Shown here one piece after another: positions 36,232 through 42,958 of a stretch of DNA of 64,000 nt; within the stretch, counting starts at the first letter, position 1; each line of letters starts with the position of its first letter. The notes beneath the pieces were generated by a model. The model saw only the letters and a program-made list of their open reading frames with translations. It did no database searches and was not told the origin of the DNA. The stretch is from positions 2,132,798 through 2,196,797 of the forward strand of contig NZ_JH636434.1 in assembly GCF_000255655.1 (NCBI RefSeq). The letters are read 5' to 3'. This stretch comes from Schlesneria paludicola DSM 18645. Lineage in GTDB: Bacteria; Planctomycetota; Planctomycetia; Planctomycetales; Planctomycetaceae. The position numbers and the translations under genes are program-made.

Positions 36232-36417
36232 ATGCGAAGACGCATTGATGTCGGGGCATGTACTTGTCCGTATTGTCACGACGTTGAATCACTGCCTCGA
36301 CACAAAACTGGCTGCGATTTGATCGGCTGTACGCTGGCGACCAGCATTCGAGGCACGCCCGATCGTTGCATGAGATGCAAAGAGGGCTCGCCGCGCAGTC
36401 TGACGGCTGTGGAATGA
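36232..36417 (+). CDS. possible small Cys-rich (zinc-ribbon-like) protein
   Basis: 61 residues with a weak GGAAC ahead of the ATG. Six cysteines in CPYCH, TGC, IGC and CMRC could form a zinc site. No homologue is recognised and the region could equally be spacer between the tRNA and the LRR gene, which ends three bases away on the other strand. Confidence 0.3.
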   Translation: MRRRIDVGACTCPYCHDVESLPRHKTGCDLIGCTLATSIRGTPDRCMRCKEGSPRSLTAVE

Positions 36418-36419
36418 AA

Positions 36420-37688
36420 TCAATGCTCGATCGTCGCTTGAGGACGACTCGCCTTGAGTTCCGTTACGCCCGCTTCTGTGAACCCCGTTTGGCGGAGGTC
36501 GATATGGACCAGATTCTGATACCGTTTTAGTGTGTTGACACTGTCATCCGTGACTCTGGTACCACGCAAGACGAGACCAACCAAGTTGTTGAGATGCCGC
36601 AGCTCAAGAAGACCCGCATCCGTAATTTGAGAATCACCAAGCTGCAATATCCGCAGTTTCCTCAACTGCCCAACGTTCCTTAGGCCCCCATCCGTGATTC
36701 GCGTTGAATTCAAACACAGTTCCGACAGATTCTGAAATCGACCGAGTGTGACCAGTCCCGTGTCCGTGATCGCACATTTGTAAAGCCCCAGGAATTGCAC
36801 CTCTTTAAGGTCCTGCAACGCGAGTAGCCCAAAATCCGTGACCTGCGTGTCGTGAAGCATCAGACTCGTTAAAGGCAATTTTTTTATTTCGTCGAGCCCC
36901 ACGTCGCCGATCCGGGTCCTACTGAGATCAAGAATTGAAAGCTGCTTCAGATTTCTCAGTGCCTTTAGTCCGCGGTCTGTAATTCGGGTCGAGGGCAACT
37001 GTAGCTGGATCAATTTCTGCAATCGCCCGACGGTCAACAACGCGCCATCGGTAATCGACGTTCCACCAAGATCAAGCGACTCCAGATGCCGAAGCGACAT
37101 CAACGACTCGATATCGCCGTCACCAAATTGCGGCTTGTTGTGCAGCGAGATCCGAATGACTCTCCCGTCACTCCGTTCAATCTCGCCGCCGAAACCTGCG
37201 AGCCGGCGTACCGACTCCAAATCGGAGAGGATTCGAAGTTGTGGCAGAAACGACTGAAATTGCTTAAGCCCCTCGTCCGTAACGGACGTCGCACTAATTG
37301 TCAGCTCAGTCAACGACCTTAGGTCAACAAGCTCCATCAACCCTTCGTCCGTGATGGAACGGCCATCGACAACAAGTCTTCTGAGGAATTTCAATTGCCC
37401 AAGTTCCCTCAACCCGTCCTCGGTGATCACGATTGCACTGACATCGAGACTCGTCAGGTTCGGCAAGGACTTCAGAAGATGAAGATGCTTTTCGTTGAAT
37501 CGCGGCCCCTCATTGAACGAGACCCTCACAGTCGCTCGATCGCTGGATCGCTCGACGATCCCGCCAAGGCGTTCAAGCTTTTCTATGGCTGCGGACATCG
37601 CATGATTATCTTGAGCGCAGGCAGCGCCGCATGCCGCTGCGATCACCAAACAACAACTCAGGTTCCAACCCAACATGCTTTGGCCCAT
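36420..37688 (-). CDS. secreted leucine-rich-repeat protein
   Basis: 422 residues; start at 37688, with an in-frame ATG at 37676 as alternative. A signal peptide ends near ACGAACA (about residue 25). The rest consists of about 14 LRR units of 24 residues with the planctomycete consensus L..L..L.L..T.ITD.GL (TSITDGALLTVGRLQKLI, TRITDRGLKALRNL). Two copies of a G-G-x-I/V-E-R-S linker (residues about 42 and 173) show an internal duplication of a larger block. LRR surfaces bind proteins; the partner is unknown. The 5' region is duplicated near 42.1 kb. Confidence 0.85.
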   Translation of the reverse strand: MGQSMLGWNLSCCLVIAAACGAACAQDNHAMSAAIEKLERLGGIVERSSDRATVRVSFNEGPRFNEKHLHLLKSLPNLTSLDVSAIVITEDGLRELGQLKFLRRLVVDGRSITDEGLMELVDLRSLTELTISATSVTDEGLKQFQSFLPQLRILSDLESVRRLAGFGGEIERSDGRVIRISLHNKPQFGDGDIESLMSLRHLESLDLGGTSITDGALLTVGRLQKLIQLQLPSTRITDRGLKALRNLKQLSILDLSRTRIGDVGLDEIKKLPLTSLMLHDTQVTDFGLLALQDLKEVQFLGLYKCAITDTGLVTLGRFQNLSELCLNSTRITDGGLRNVGQLRKLRILQLGDSQITDAGLLELRHLNNLVGLVLRGTRVTDDSVNTLKRYQNLVHIDLRQTGFTEAGVTELKASRPQATIEH

Positions 37689-37773
37689 TCAGTGACGATC
37701 GATGACGCCCTTCAACTGACCGAAATGCGTATCACCACATCCATAGACATTATGTCACTATTCGCAACAATTT
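37671..37773. repeat. duplicated 5' region of the LRR gene, intact copy
   Basis: About 100 bases covering the first codons and promoter of the LRR gene are repeated at 42091-42190. Shared blocks include CGATCGATGACG, CTGACCGAAATG and ATAGACAT, and on the minus strand TTGCGA-N16-TATGGA could be the promoter. Confidence 0.75.
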
Positions 37774-37810
37774 CCTAGCTGCGATTTCTCACGGTTGTCA
37801 CCAAAACGGA

Positions 37811-37848
37811 AAAATGGGTGGGAAGCCAATGCGTTTCCCACCCATTTT
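37811..37848. terminator. orphan bidirectional terminator
   Basis: Perfect 14-base stem (37811-37824 with 37835-37848, AAAATGGGTGGGAA) with T-runs on both strands. No intact gene ends here on either strand. It probably served a gene now decayed, such as the relics at 37944-38416. Confidence 0.8.
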
Positions 37849-37943
37849 TTGTTTCAGCCCGCCTGCATTTCCTTTGATCCGCTCCAGATACGTTTTATCG
37901 GCGTCCCTCGCAATTCGTCGGCGGATTTTGTTATGACAATTCA

Positions 37944-38096
37944 TTGACGCAGCCAGCCTCCACAGGCGAGCCGATTACAGAGGGAGAACTCTCGATCTTG
38001 GAGGTCATTTGGATCCAAAAATCTCCAACGAGTCGCGATATTGCGGAAGTCATCTATGGCAAGGTTAACGGCTCCAAAATGGCATCGTGCCGCTGA
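37944..38096 (+). pseudogene. truncated BlaI/CopY-family repressor
   Basis: A 50-codon frame beginning at TTG reads PITEGELSILEVIWIQKSP and RDIAEVIYGKVNG, matching the start of the winged helix of BlaI proteins (compare SKAEMEVARIVWDLG in the intact gene at 41.4 kb). It then runs into a stop where the recognition helix should be. The rest of the repressor is missing and an MFS fragment follows, so this is a remnant. Confidence 0.6.
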
Positions 38097-38125
38097 CATG
38101 ATTTGCGCCGCAATCGTATCGACAG

Positions 38126-38416
38126 ATGTTGGCGATCCTTCCCCTATTTGGGTTTGCGACACTTGGACGATGCGCAGGCTACGCGATCTATTTCCCCGCG
38201 CTGTTTCCGACCAAGATTCGTGCGACGGGAGCCAGCTTCTGCTTCAACGGCGGAAGAATACTCGCCGTTCCCATGTTCTGCTTTTCGGGCGGGCTGAAAG
38301 GGAAGCCGAACGTTGACATTCGCTGGGCGGTCTCAGGACTATCCCTGCTGTTCCTGGTCGGAATCGTCATCGCGACGCTGATGCCGGAAACTCGATCACA
38401 ACAATTGCCCGACTGA
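38126..38416 (+). pseudogene. C-terminal fragment of an MFS transporter
   Basis: 96 codons code for the last two to three helices of a major facilitator transporter: GYAIYFPALFPTKIRATGASF, CFNGGRILAVP, SGLSLLFLVGIVIATLMPETR. The FPT.IRATG.SF.FN.GR motif is typical of helix 10-11 in this family. A full protein would need about 300 more residues upstream, which instead holds a broken blaI. It ends 14 bases from the response regulator on the other strand. Confidence 0.65.
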
Positions 38417-38430
38417 ACGCGTGAAGACAC

Positions 38431-39264
38431 TCACTCATTGCGGACTGATTCCGCCGATTTGATTGAGTAACCCACCCCGCGCTGCGTCTGAATCAAATCG
38501 AAATCCCGTAATTTCTCACGCAGATTGCGGATATGGACATCGATTGTCCTTTCGGAACTTTTGTGGCTCAGACCGCGACAGAAATTGAGAATCGCGCGTC
38601 GCGGGAACGGGTAGCCTGGACGACTGGCGAGTAGTTCCAGAATGTCGTATTCGGTGGATGTCAATTGCAACTTTTTCCCGTCAATTTCGACGACCTTATA
38701 CAACCGATGGAGCGTCAGCCCGGCAACATCAACAATGTCGGACGAGACCGGCAAATGGCAGCTCCGTCGCAAGAGCGACTGCAATCGCTGGACGACAGGC
38801 CTCACTTTGAATGGCTTGGCAATGTAGTCGCTCGCCCCCATTTTGAACGCCACAATCTCGTCGGTCTCATCCTGGCTCTCTGACAAAATCACGACTGGAA
38901 TCGCAGCGGTTTTGGGTTCCGTGCAAACAATGCGGCACAGGTTCAATACGTCCGTCAGATCCTCACCGCAATCCAGCACGACGAGCTGCGGCCGAAGCTG
39001 CTCGATGTCGCGCTGTGTGGTCGGATGAAGCGGGGCCATTTCAACGTCCAATCGGCCTGTTTGGAGATATGCCTGTAGAACGCTGGGGGACACCGTGCCT
39101 TCATGAGCGATGAAAACCTTCGATTCAACCATCTGATCCGGCGTGACACGAGCAGGAGTGCAGCTCGACGAGACCAAAGGCACCACGTGTCCTGACGGCA
39201 TCGTTCCGCGGATTTCATCGTTCAGCTTTTGGGATGTGCGACAGCGCAAGATCACCCTCATCAA
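38431..39264 (-). CDS. OmpR/PhoB-type response regulator with atypical receiver
   Basis: 277 residues if read from 39264; ATGs at 39201 and 39132 are also possible because the receiver begins near residue 48. In the receiver D98 (VVLDCG) is the phosphorylation site, S128 and K150 (IAKPF) are present, but the N-terminal acidic pair is His-Glu (VFIAHEG). The C-terminal winged helix is complete (LTSTEYDILELLASRPG, ERTIDVHIRNLREKL, TQRGVGYSI). No histidine kinase is adjacent. The gene lies downstream of blaI and the M56 gene on the same strand with its own promoter-operator that copies the blaI one, which suggests BlaI control. Confidence 0.85.
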   Translation of the reverse strand: MMRVILRCRTSQKLNDEIRGTMPSGHVVPLVSSSCTPARVTPDQMVESKVFIAHEGTVSPSVLQAYLQTGRLDVEMAPLHPTTQRDIEQLRPQLVVLDCGEDLTDVLNLCRIVCTEPKTAAIPVVILSESQDETDEIVAFKMGASDYIAKPFKVRPVVQRLQSLLRRSCHLPVSSDIVDVAGLTLHRLYKVVEIDGKKLQLTSTEYDILELLASRPGYPFPRRAILNFCRGLSHKSSERTIDVHIRNLREKLRDFDLIQTQRGVGYSIKSAESVRNE

Positions 39265-39279
39265 TCAGTCGCCAAAACA

Positions 39280-39324
39280 CTTACATTTGTAAGCCACGCT
39301 AGTATTTTGTCTTACCAATGTCAA
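39280..39324 (-). promoter_or_regulatory. promoter and BlaI-type operator of the response regulator
   Basis: Minus strand: TTGACA (39319-39324), 17 bases, TAGCGT (39296-39301), GG, then the palindrome CTTACAAATGTAAG (39280-39293). The palindrome fits the BlaI/MecI box TACA-N2-TGTA. Spacing and order are the same as at 41824-41868. Confidence 0.7.
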
Positions 39325-39411
39325 GCATCAATTTGCATCACGGCTCTTGCGTTCGAGCGTCCGGATCACACGGCCCGCCGTATTGGCCCAACAAATTGTG
39401 CGGCGATCTGG

Positions 39412-41409
39412 TCAATCGCCCAGCACAATCTCGCCGAGACTTCCCGCGTCAAGAACTTTTGCACCGTGCCAATTCGGGCCCCAATAGATCCAGGCCCGTT
39501 GATCGCCTTCTGGCTCTTGATCGAAGGGGCCGACAAGCGGAACATCCTTATCAACTACAGCAATCTCAAATCCGATCCGCTTTCCTAGTTCTAACTTTGT
39601 TGGCTGGTCAGGATACCGATCAAAGACTTGCACCGCCCACTCGTAGACAATGATGTCTCCCGATCGCGTAAACGCCATCTTTGTTTTCGTCTGTTCCAGA
39701 TCGCCGGCGATCAGGAGTGGATTTGTCTTCTTCGAGGCCCCATAGACGGGGCCGTCCCCCGGAATGGCACAGTACTGTTGAACGGGCAGTTCTCGTAGAC
39801 CAACCTTTTCAAACCAAAGGTGATCGGATCCACCACGCCACGGATAGGTACGACGGCTGCGCAAGCCGTCGACATACAATTCGACCGCGTCGGTACCACG
39901 ATGGCTGTCATGTCCGATGATCAACTTGTCGTCGCGCACAATGACGCTGACATACAATAACTGCTCCTCGGGACAATACCCCACCATGAACGCGCAGCTC
40001 AGATCAGGGCTGGTCGAAAAGTCAGCCCCTTCCCAGCTTTTGGCGCCGTTCGCAAGAATCTTAAAGAACGCATGCCGTGGCATCGTCGACGGCCAGTCAT
40101 CCAAGTTTCCGTCGATGGCAATTCCACGGAGCACTGGCGCATGGACCACGGATTCAAGAAGCGGCTTGTCGTTGGGCAGAAACATCCCGCGAATATTTTG
40201 ATCGGCCGGCGCAGGATTTACCTTCGCACGCAACGATCTGTCGCTTGAATCCGAAGCTACAACTTTCGGGCTGTGACTCAGCAATGAGTTTGCCGCGCCA
40301 GGAAGCAGTAAGGCGGCAAACACCGAGGCGGCCAAAAAGTAGTGCAACTGAATCCGACGGCGGAATGAGGTCGCGTGGGTCGTGATGTGCTCCAGGCGAT
40401 TCGCCAGGAGCCGAAATGATCCGATTGCCGCCACGCCAACCGGCTCCCATTGGGGTCGACCGGCACGAAATCGTTCGGACAATTCGGCAATTTTGACAAG
40501 GCAGTTCGCATAACGGAGCGGATCGTATCCCATGAGTGTGATCACCATTTCATCACACGATCGCTCACGCTCGCGTCGCGTTTCGAAATTCGCCCACCAA
40601 ACCAGAGGATGAAACCACCAGAGTGCCTGGACGAACAACTGAATTCGTCCCGCGAGCGGATCTGCCCGGCGAACATGGACGAGTTCGTGCGCCAAAATTG
40701 GCTCAAGATCAACTTCCGTATCCAGATTCAGCAACATTTCGGGAAGCACGATCGTCGGTCGGAGAAATCCGAAAACGGCTGGTACCGTTGGAACTGACGT
40801 GAAAACGACGCGAGGGATTCGCCATAAAGAGAGTCTGGCCGCCAGCTCCCTGACTTGCTTCTCTACCTGAGCCGTCTCTGGACCACTTTGCAATTCGCGG
40901 CGAAACTGGCTCCATTTCCAAATGAGACTGCCGACAATCGCAAGGACTCCCATAAGCCAAATGACGACCGTGGCGACGACGAACAGACCCAGGGCGCGAT
41001 TTGATCGGACAACCTTGGCCGGAAACACCCGCGGGAAGGCGGCGTCAGGTGTCGCGGACAACTCTGATCCAGTTGATCGCACTCCGAAAGTTGCATGATC
41101 GATGTGGTTCAACTCGCTCGGCACCGATGAGCGTCCAGAATCGAACGAAGCCCGCTTCTTAGTCATCTCCGCAGATGTTGACGAAGAAACGGGCGAATTG
41201 GAAAAGTACGGTATCCAAGAAAACAGCCCCAGAGGACTATCTAAAATCGGCGGCGTGACACACTTCATCACGACGAGCATCCACAACAGATAGGCCAGTT
41301 GCGGCCGGTGGCGGGCCCAAAGTCGGACCACGAACCAGACCATGAAGATGGTCAGAGAAACTTGGCAGAATTGACACCACGCGAGCCGAGCCCAAGATGC
41401 GTCGAACAT
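39412..41409 (-). CDS. M56/BlaR1-like metallopeptidase with CBM9-like C-terminal domain
   Basis: 665 residues from the ATG at 41409 with GGAG 9 bases before it, inside the end of blaI. The start of the 60-base longer frame lies within blaI. The M56 domain has membrane helices at about 10-30, 35-55 and 145-170, the zinc motif H241-ELVH245 and RERSCDE; a further helix (AASVFAALLLPGA) crosses the membrane near 375. The extracytoplasmic part from about 430 shows IDGNLDDWPS and a beta-sandwich ending in GAKVLDAGSLGEIVLGD, like family 9 carbohydrate-binding modules. This suggests sensing of a glycan rather than a beta-lactam. BlaI is its probable cleavage target. Confidence 0.85.
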   Translation of the reverse strand: MFDASWARLAWCQFCQVSLTIFMVWFVVRLWARHRPQLAYLLWMLVVMKCVTPPILDSPLGLFSWIPYFSNSPVSSSTSAEMTKKRASFDSGRSSVPSELNHIDHATFGVRSTGSELSATPDAAFPRVFPAKVVRSNRALGLFVVATVVIWLMGVLAIVGSLIWKWSQFRRELQSGPETAQVEKQVRELAARLSLWRIPRVVFTSVPTVPAVFGFLRPTIVLPEMLLNLDTEVDLEPILAHELVHVRRADPLAGRIQLFVQALWWFHPLVWWANFETRRERERSCDEMVITLMGYDPLRYANCLVKIAELSERFRAGRPQWEPVGVAAIGSFRLLANRLEHITTHATSFRRRIQLHYFLAASVFAALLLPGAANSLLSHSPKVVASDSSDRSLRAKVNPAPADQNIRGMFLPNDKPLLESVVHAPVLRGIAIDGNLDDWPSTMPRHAFFKILANGAKSWEGADFSTSPDLSCAFMVGYCPEEQLLYVSVIVRDDKLIIGHDSHRGTDAVELYVDGLRSRRTYPWRGGSDHLWFEKVGLRELPVQQYCAIPGDGPVYGASKKTNPLLIAGDLEQTKTKMAFTRSGDIIVYEWAVQVFDRYPDQPTKLELGKRIGFEIAVVDKDVPLVGPFDQEPEGDQRAWIYWGPNWHGAKVLDAGSLGEIVLGD

Positions 41410-41410
41410 G

Positions 41411-41797
41411 CTATTCCGCTCCCGCTTCTTGCGATTTATCGAGCATCTTACGAAGTTGACGCAATTCATCCGGTGAAAGCCCTTGCTCTTGAATCACATG
41501 CTCTAAGAGCGGCAGAGCCTCACCACCAAACAGGCGGTTCACGAAATCGGCGACGGCGTCACGGATGACTTTCTGCGGACGTGTTCGCGGAGAGTAGACA
41601 ATGCTGCGGTCGATCCGCTCGGCCTTGAGACAGCCTTTCGTTTCCAGTCGGCGGAGAAACGTCTGAATCGTTTTATACTCGACGCTACGAGTGGCTGAGA
41701 GGACCTCGCAAACGTCGCGCACGGTGGCCCGACCGAGATCCCACACGATTCGAGCCACTTCCATCTCTGCCTTGGAAAGGGCTGGTTTCGCCGCCAC
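41411..41797 (-). CDS. BlaI/MecI/CopY-family transcriptional repressor
   Basis: 128 residues from a GTG at 41797 with AAGGAG 7 bases upstream; the ATG at 41854 lies inside the promoter and is rejected. The winged helix (ALSKAEMEVARIVWDLGRATVRDV, SVEYKTIQTFLRRLETKG) binds the operator as a dimer, and the C-terminal helices (FVNRLFGGEALPLLEHVIQE) dimerise. In this family an M56 peptidase cleaves the repressor to open the operon. Its stop is one base before the M56 start, so the two are coupled. The operator at 41824 predicts autoregulation. Confidence 0.92.
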   Translation of the reverse strand: MAAKPALSKAEMEVARIVWDLGRATVRDVCEVLSATRSVEYKTIQTFLRRLETKGCLKAERIDRSIVYSPRTRPQKVIRDAVADFVNRLFGGEALPLLEHVIQEQGLSPDELRQLRKMLDKSQEAGAE

Positions 41798-41823
41798 GTC
41801 TGACTCCTTATCACAACGAATAT

Positions 41824-41868
41824 CGTACAAACGTAAGCCAAAATATTCTGACATCTCGAGGATGTCAA
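41824..41868 (-). promoter_or_regulatory. promoter and operator of blaI
   Basis: Minus strand: TTGACA (41863-41868), 17 bases, TATTTT (41840-41845), GG, then CTTACGTTTGTACG (41824-41837). The operator matches the palindrome before the response regulator gene at 12 of 14 bases when that is read as CTTACATTTGTAAG. Confidence 0.75.
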
Positions 41869-41936
41869 TCCGCCTTTGCAGGGTGGCGAAAATTCTTCTG
41901 ACGACTCATTCGAATTTCAAACGCGAGAGCTCAGAA

Positions 41937-42085
41937 TGCGTTGTAAATCGACTTTGATCGTACACGAACTCTGATCACGGCCAGGAGAGTCGGCTCCGGC
42001 AAGACGGGGCTGCCGCGTCAATCTGGTCGCCCGCAGACGTCTGATCGAAGTGGGCATCGATCAGATTCGGTTAGATCGCATGTCA
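41937..42085. repeat. dispersed intergenic repeat, copy 1
   Basis: Related to 50824-50989 in the same orientation. Shared blocks are TGCGTTGTAAAT.GACTT.GATCG at the left, CGCGTCA..CTGGTC and TCTGATCGAA in the middle, and CAGATTCG and TCGCATGTCA at the right. It codes for nothing seen. Confidence 0.65.
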
Positions 42086-42090
42086 GACCC

Positions 42091-42190
42091 GACATGTTTT
42101 GGTCGATTCTGTCACGATCGATGACGACGTTGATCTGACCGAAATGGGGACACCACAACAATAGACATCCTGTCACGATTCGCAAGAATT
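42091..42190. repeat. relic of a second LRR-gene 5' region
   Basis: About 100 bases match 37671-37773, including the region of the start codon and promoter, but no LRR reading frame continues from it. It marks a lost paralogue. Confidence 0.65.
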
Positions 42191-42455
42191 GGAGAGAGTG
42201 ACTCGAACGGAGTCATTGGAATTTGCTGTCGTCGAACTCGAGGCACAGACACATCATCGCTTGGACATAGAACTCGTAATCCACTCTTTCATGAGGTAGA
42301 CCGGAAGCGAGATGGCGTTCATCACAGAGTTCTCGCAATGTACCTGTTCTTCAGGCGGGTAGTTTCCTCATGTCCTCGCCCCCTTTTTTACAGCAGACAG
42401 ACTCAATAGGATTGACCATTGGATTTCGAATCCCGGTCTCTTGGTGGAGAGAATT

Positions 42456-42887
42456 GTGATTTCACAAACGGCAGAATATGCCCTGCGCGCTGCTGTATTT
42501 CTTGCAGACGACGATGACATTCCACGCACGAACCTTCAAATCGCGGCTGGTACCGAGGTTCCCGTCGGTTACCTCGCAAAGGTCATGCAATCGCTCAGTC
42601 GCGGCGGTATCGTGCTAGCGCAACGCGGACCCAACGGCGGCTTTTTGCTTCGAATTCCCGCCGATGAACTGACGGTTCTGCAAGTCATCAATGCCGTCGA
42701 TCCGGTACAACGATTTCCCGAATGCCCATTGAAATTGGCTCACCACGGGAAAAATCTGTGTCCGCTGCATCGAAAGCTGGATGACACTGCCAAGCTGGTT
42801 GAAGAAAGTTTCGGTGATACGACGATTGCAGACTTGCTGAACGTGCCAGCCACGCGGAAACCGCTGTGCCGGTTTCCCTTGGTATAA
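42456..42887 (+). CDS. Rrf2-family transcriptional regulator
   Basis: 143 residues starting at a GTG (VISQTAEYALRA) with GGAGAG 5 bases before it; the TTG at 42441 and GTG at 42444 are less likely. The N-terminal winged helix is typical (LQIAAGTEVPVGYLAKVMQSLSRGGIV, RGPNGGFLL). The cluster-binding loop carries only two cysteines, in FPECPLKL and LCPLHRKLDD, so an iron-sulfur ligand set of three Cys is incomplete unless another residue helps. It is convergent with the cytochrome operon and may sense redox state for it. Confidence 0.88.
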   Translation: MISQTAEYALRAAVFLADDDDIPRTNLQIAAGTEVPVGYLAKVMQSLSRGGIVLAQRGPNGGFLLRIPADELTVLQVINAVDPVQRFPECPLKLAHHGKNLCPLHRKLDDTAKLVEESFGDTTIADLLNVPATRKPLCRFPLV

Positions 42888-42958
42888 GTGTCTCATTCGA
42901 AATAAGAAGCGCATCTGACAAAGCTGAGTCGTCGTCATCGTCTCGAATTGTCTGGCCG

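Larger units (their letters stand above)
41798..42455. other. divergent intergenic region with promoter, repeat and gene relic
   Basis: 658 bases between blaI (-) and the Rrf2 gene (+). It holds the blaI promoter-operator, a dispersed repeat (41937-42085), the relic of an LRR-gene 5' end (42091-42190), and about 250 bases with no recognised feature. Confidence 0.6.

Noticed and set aside
41798-41854. Longer BlaI start (ATG 41854)
   Set aside because: It would place the start codon inside the -10/operator region; GTG 41797 has AAGGAG in ideal spacing.
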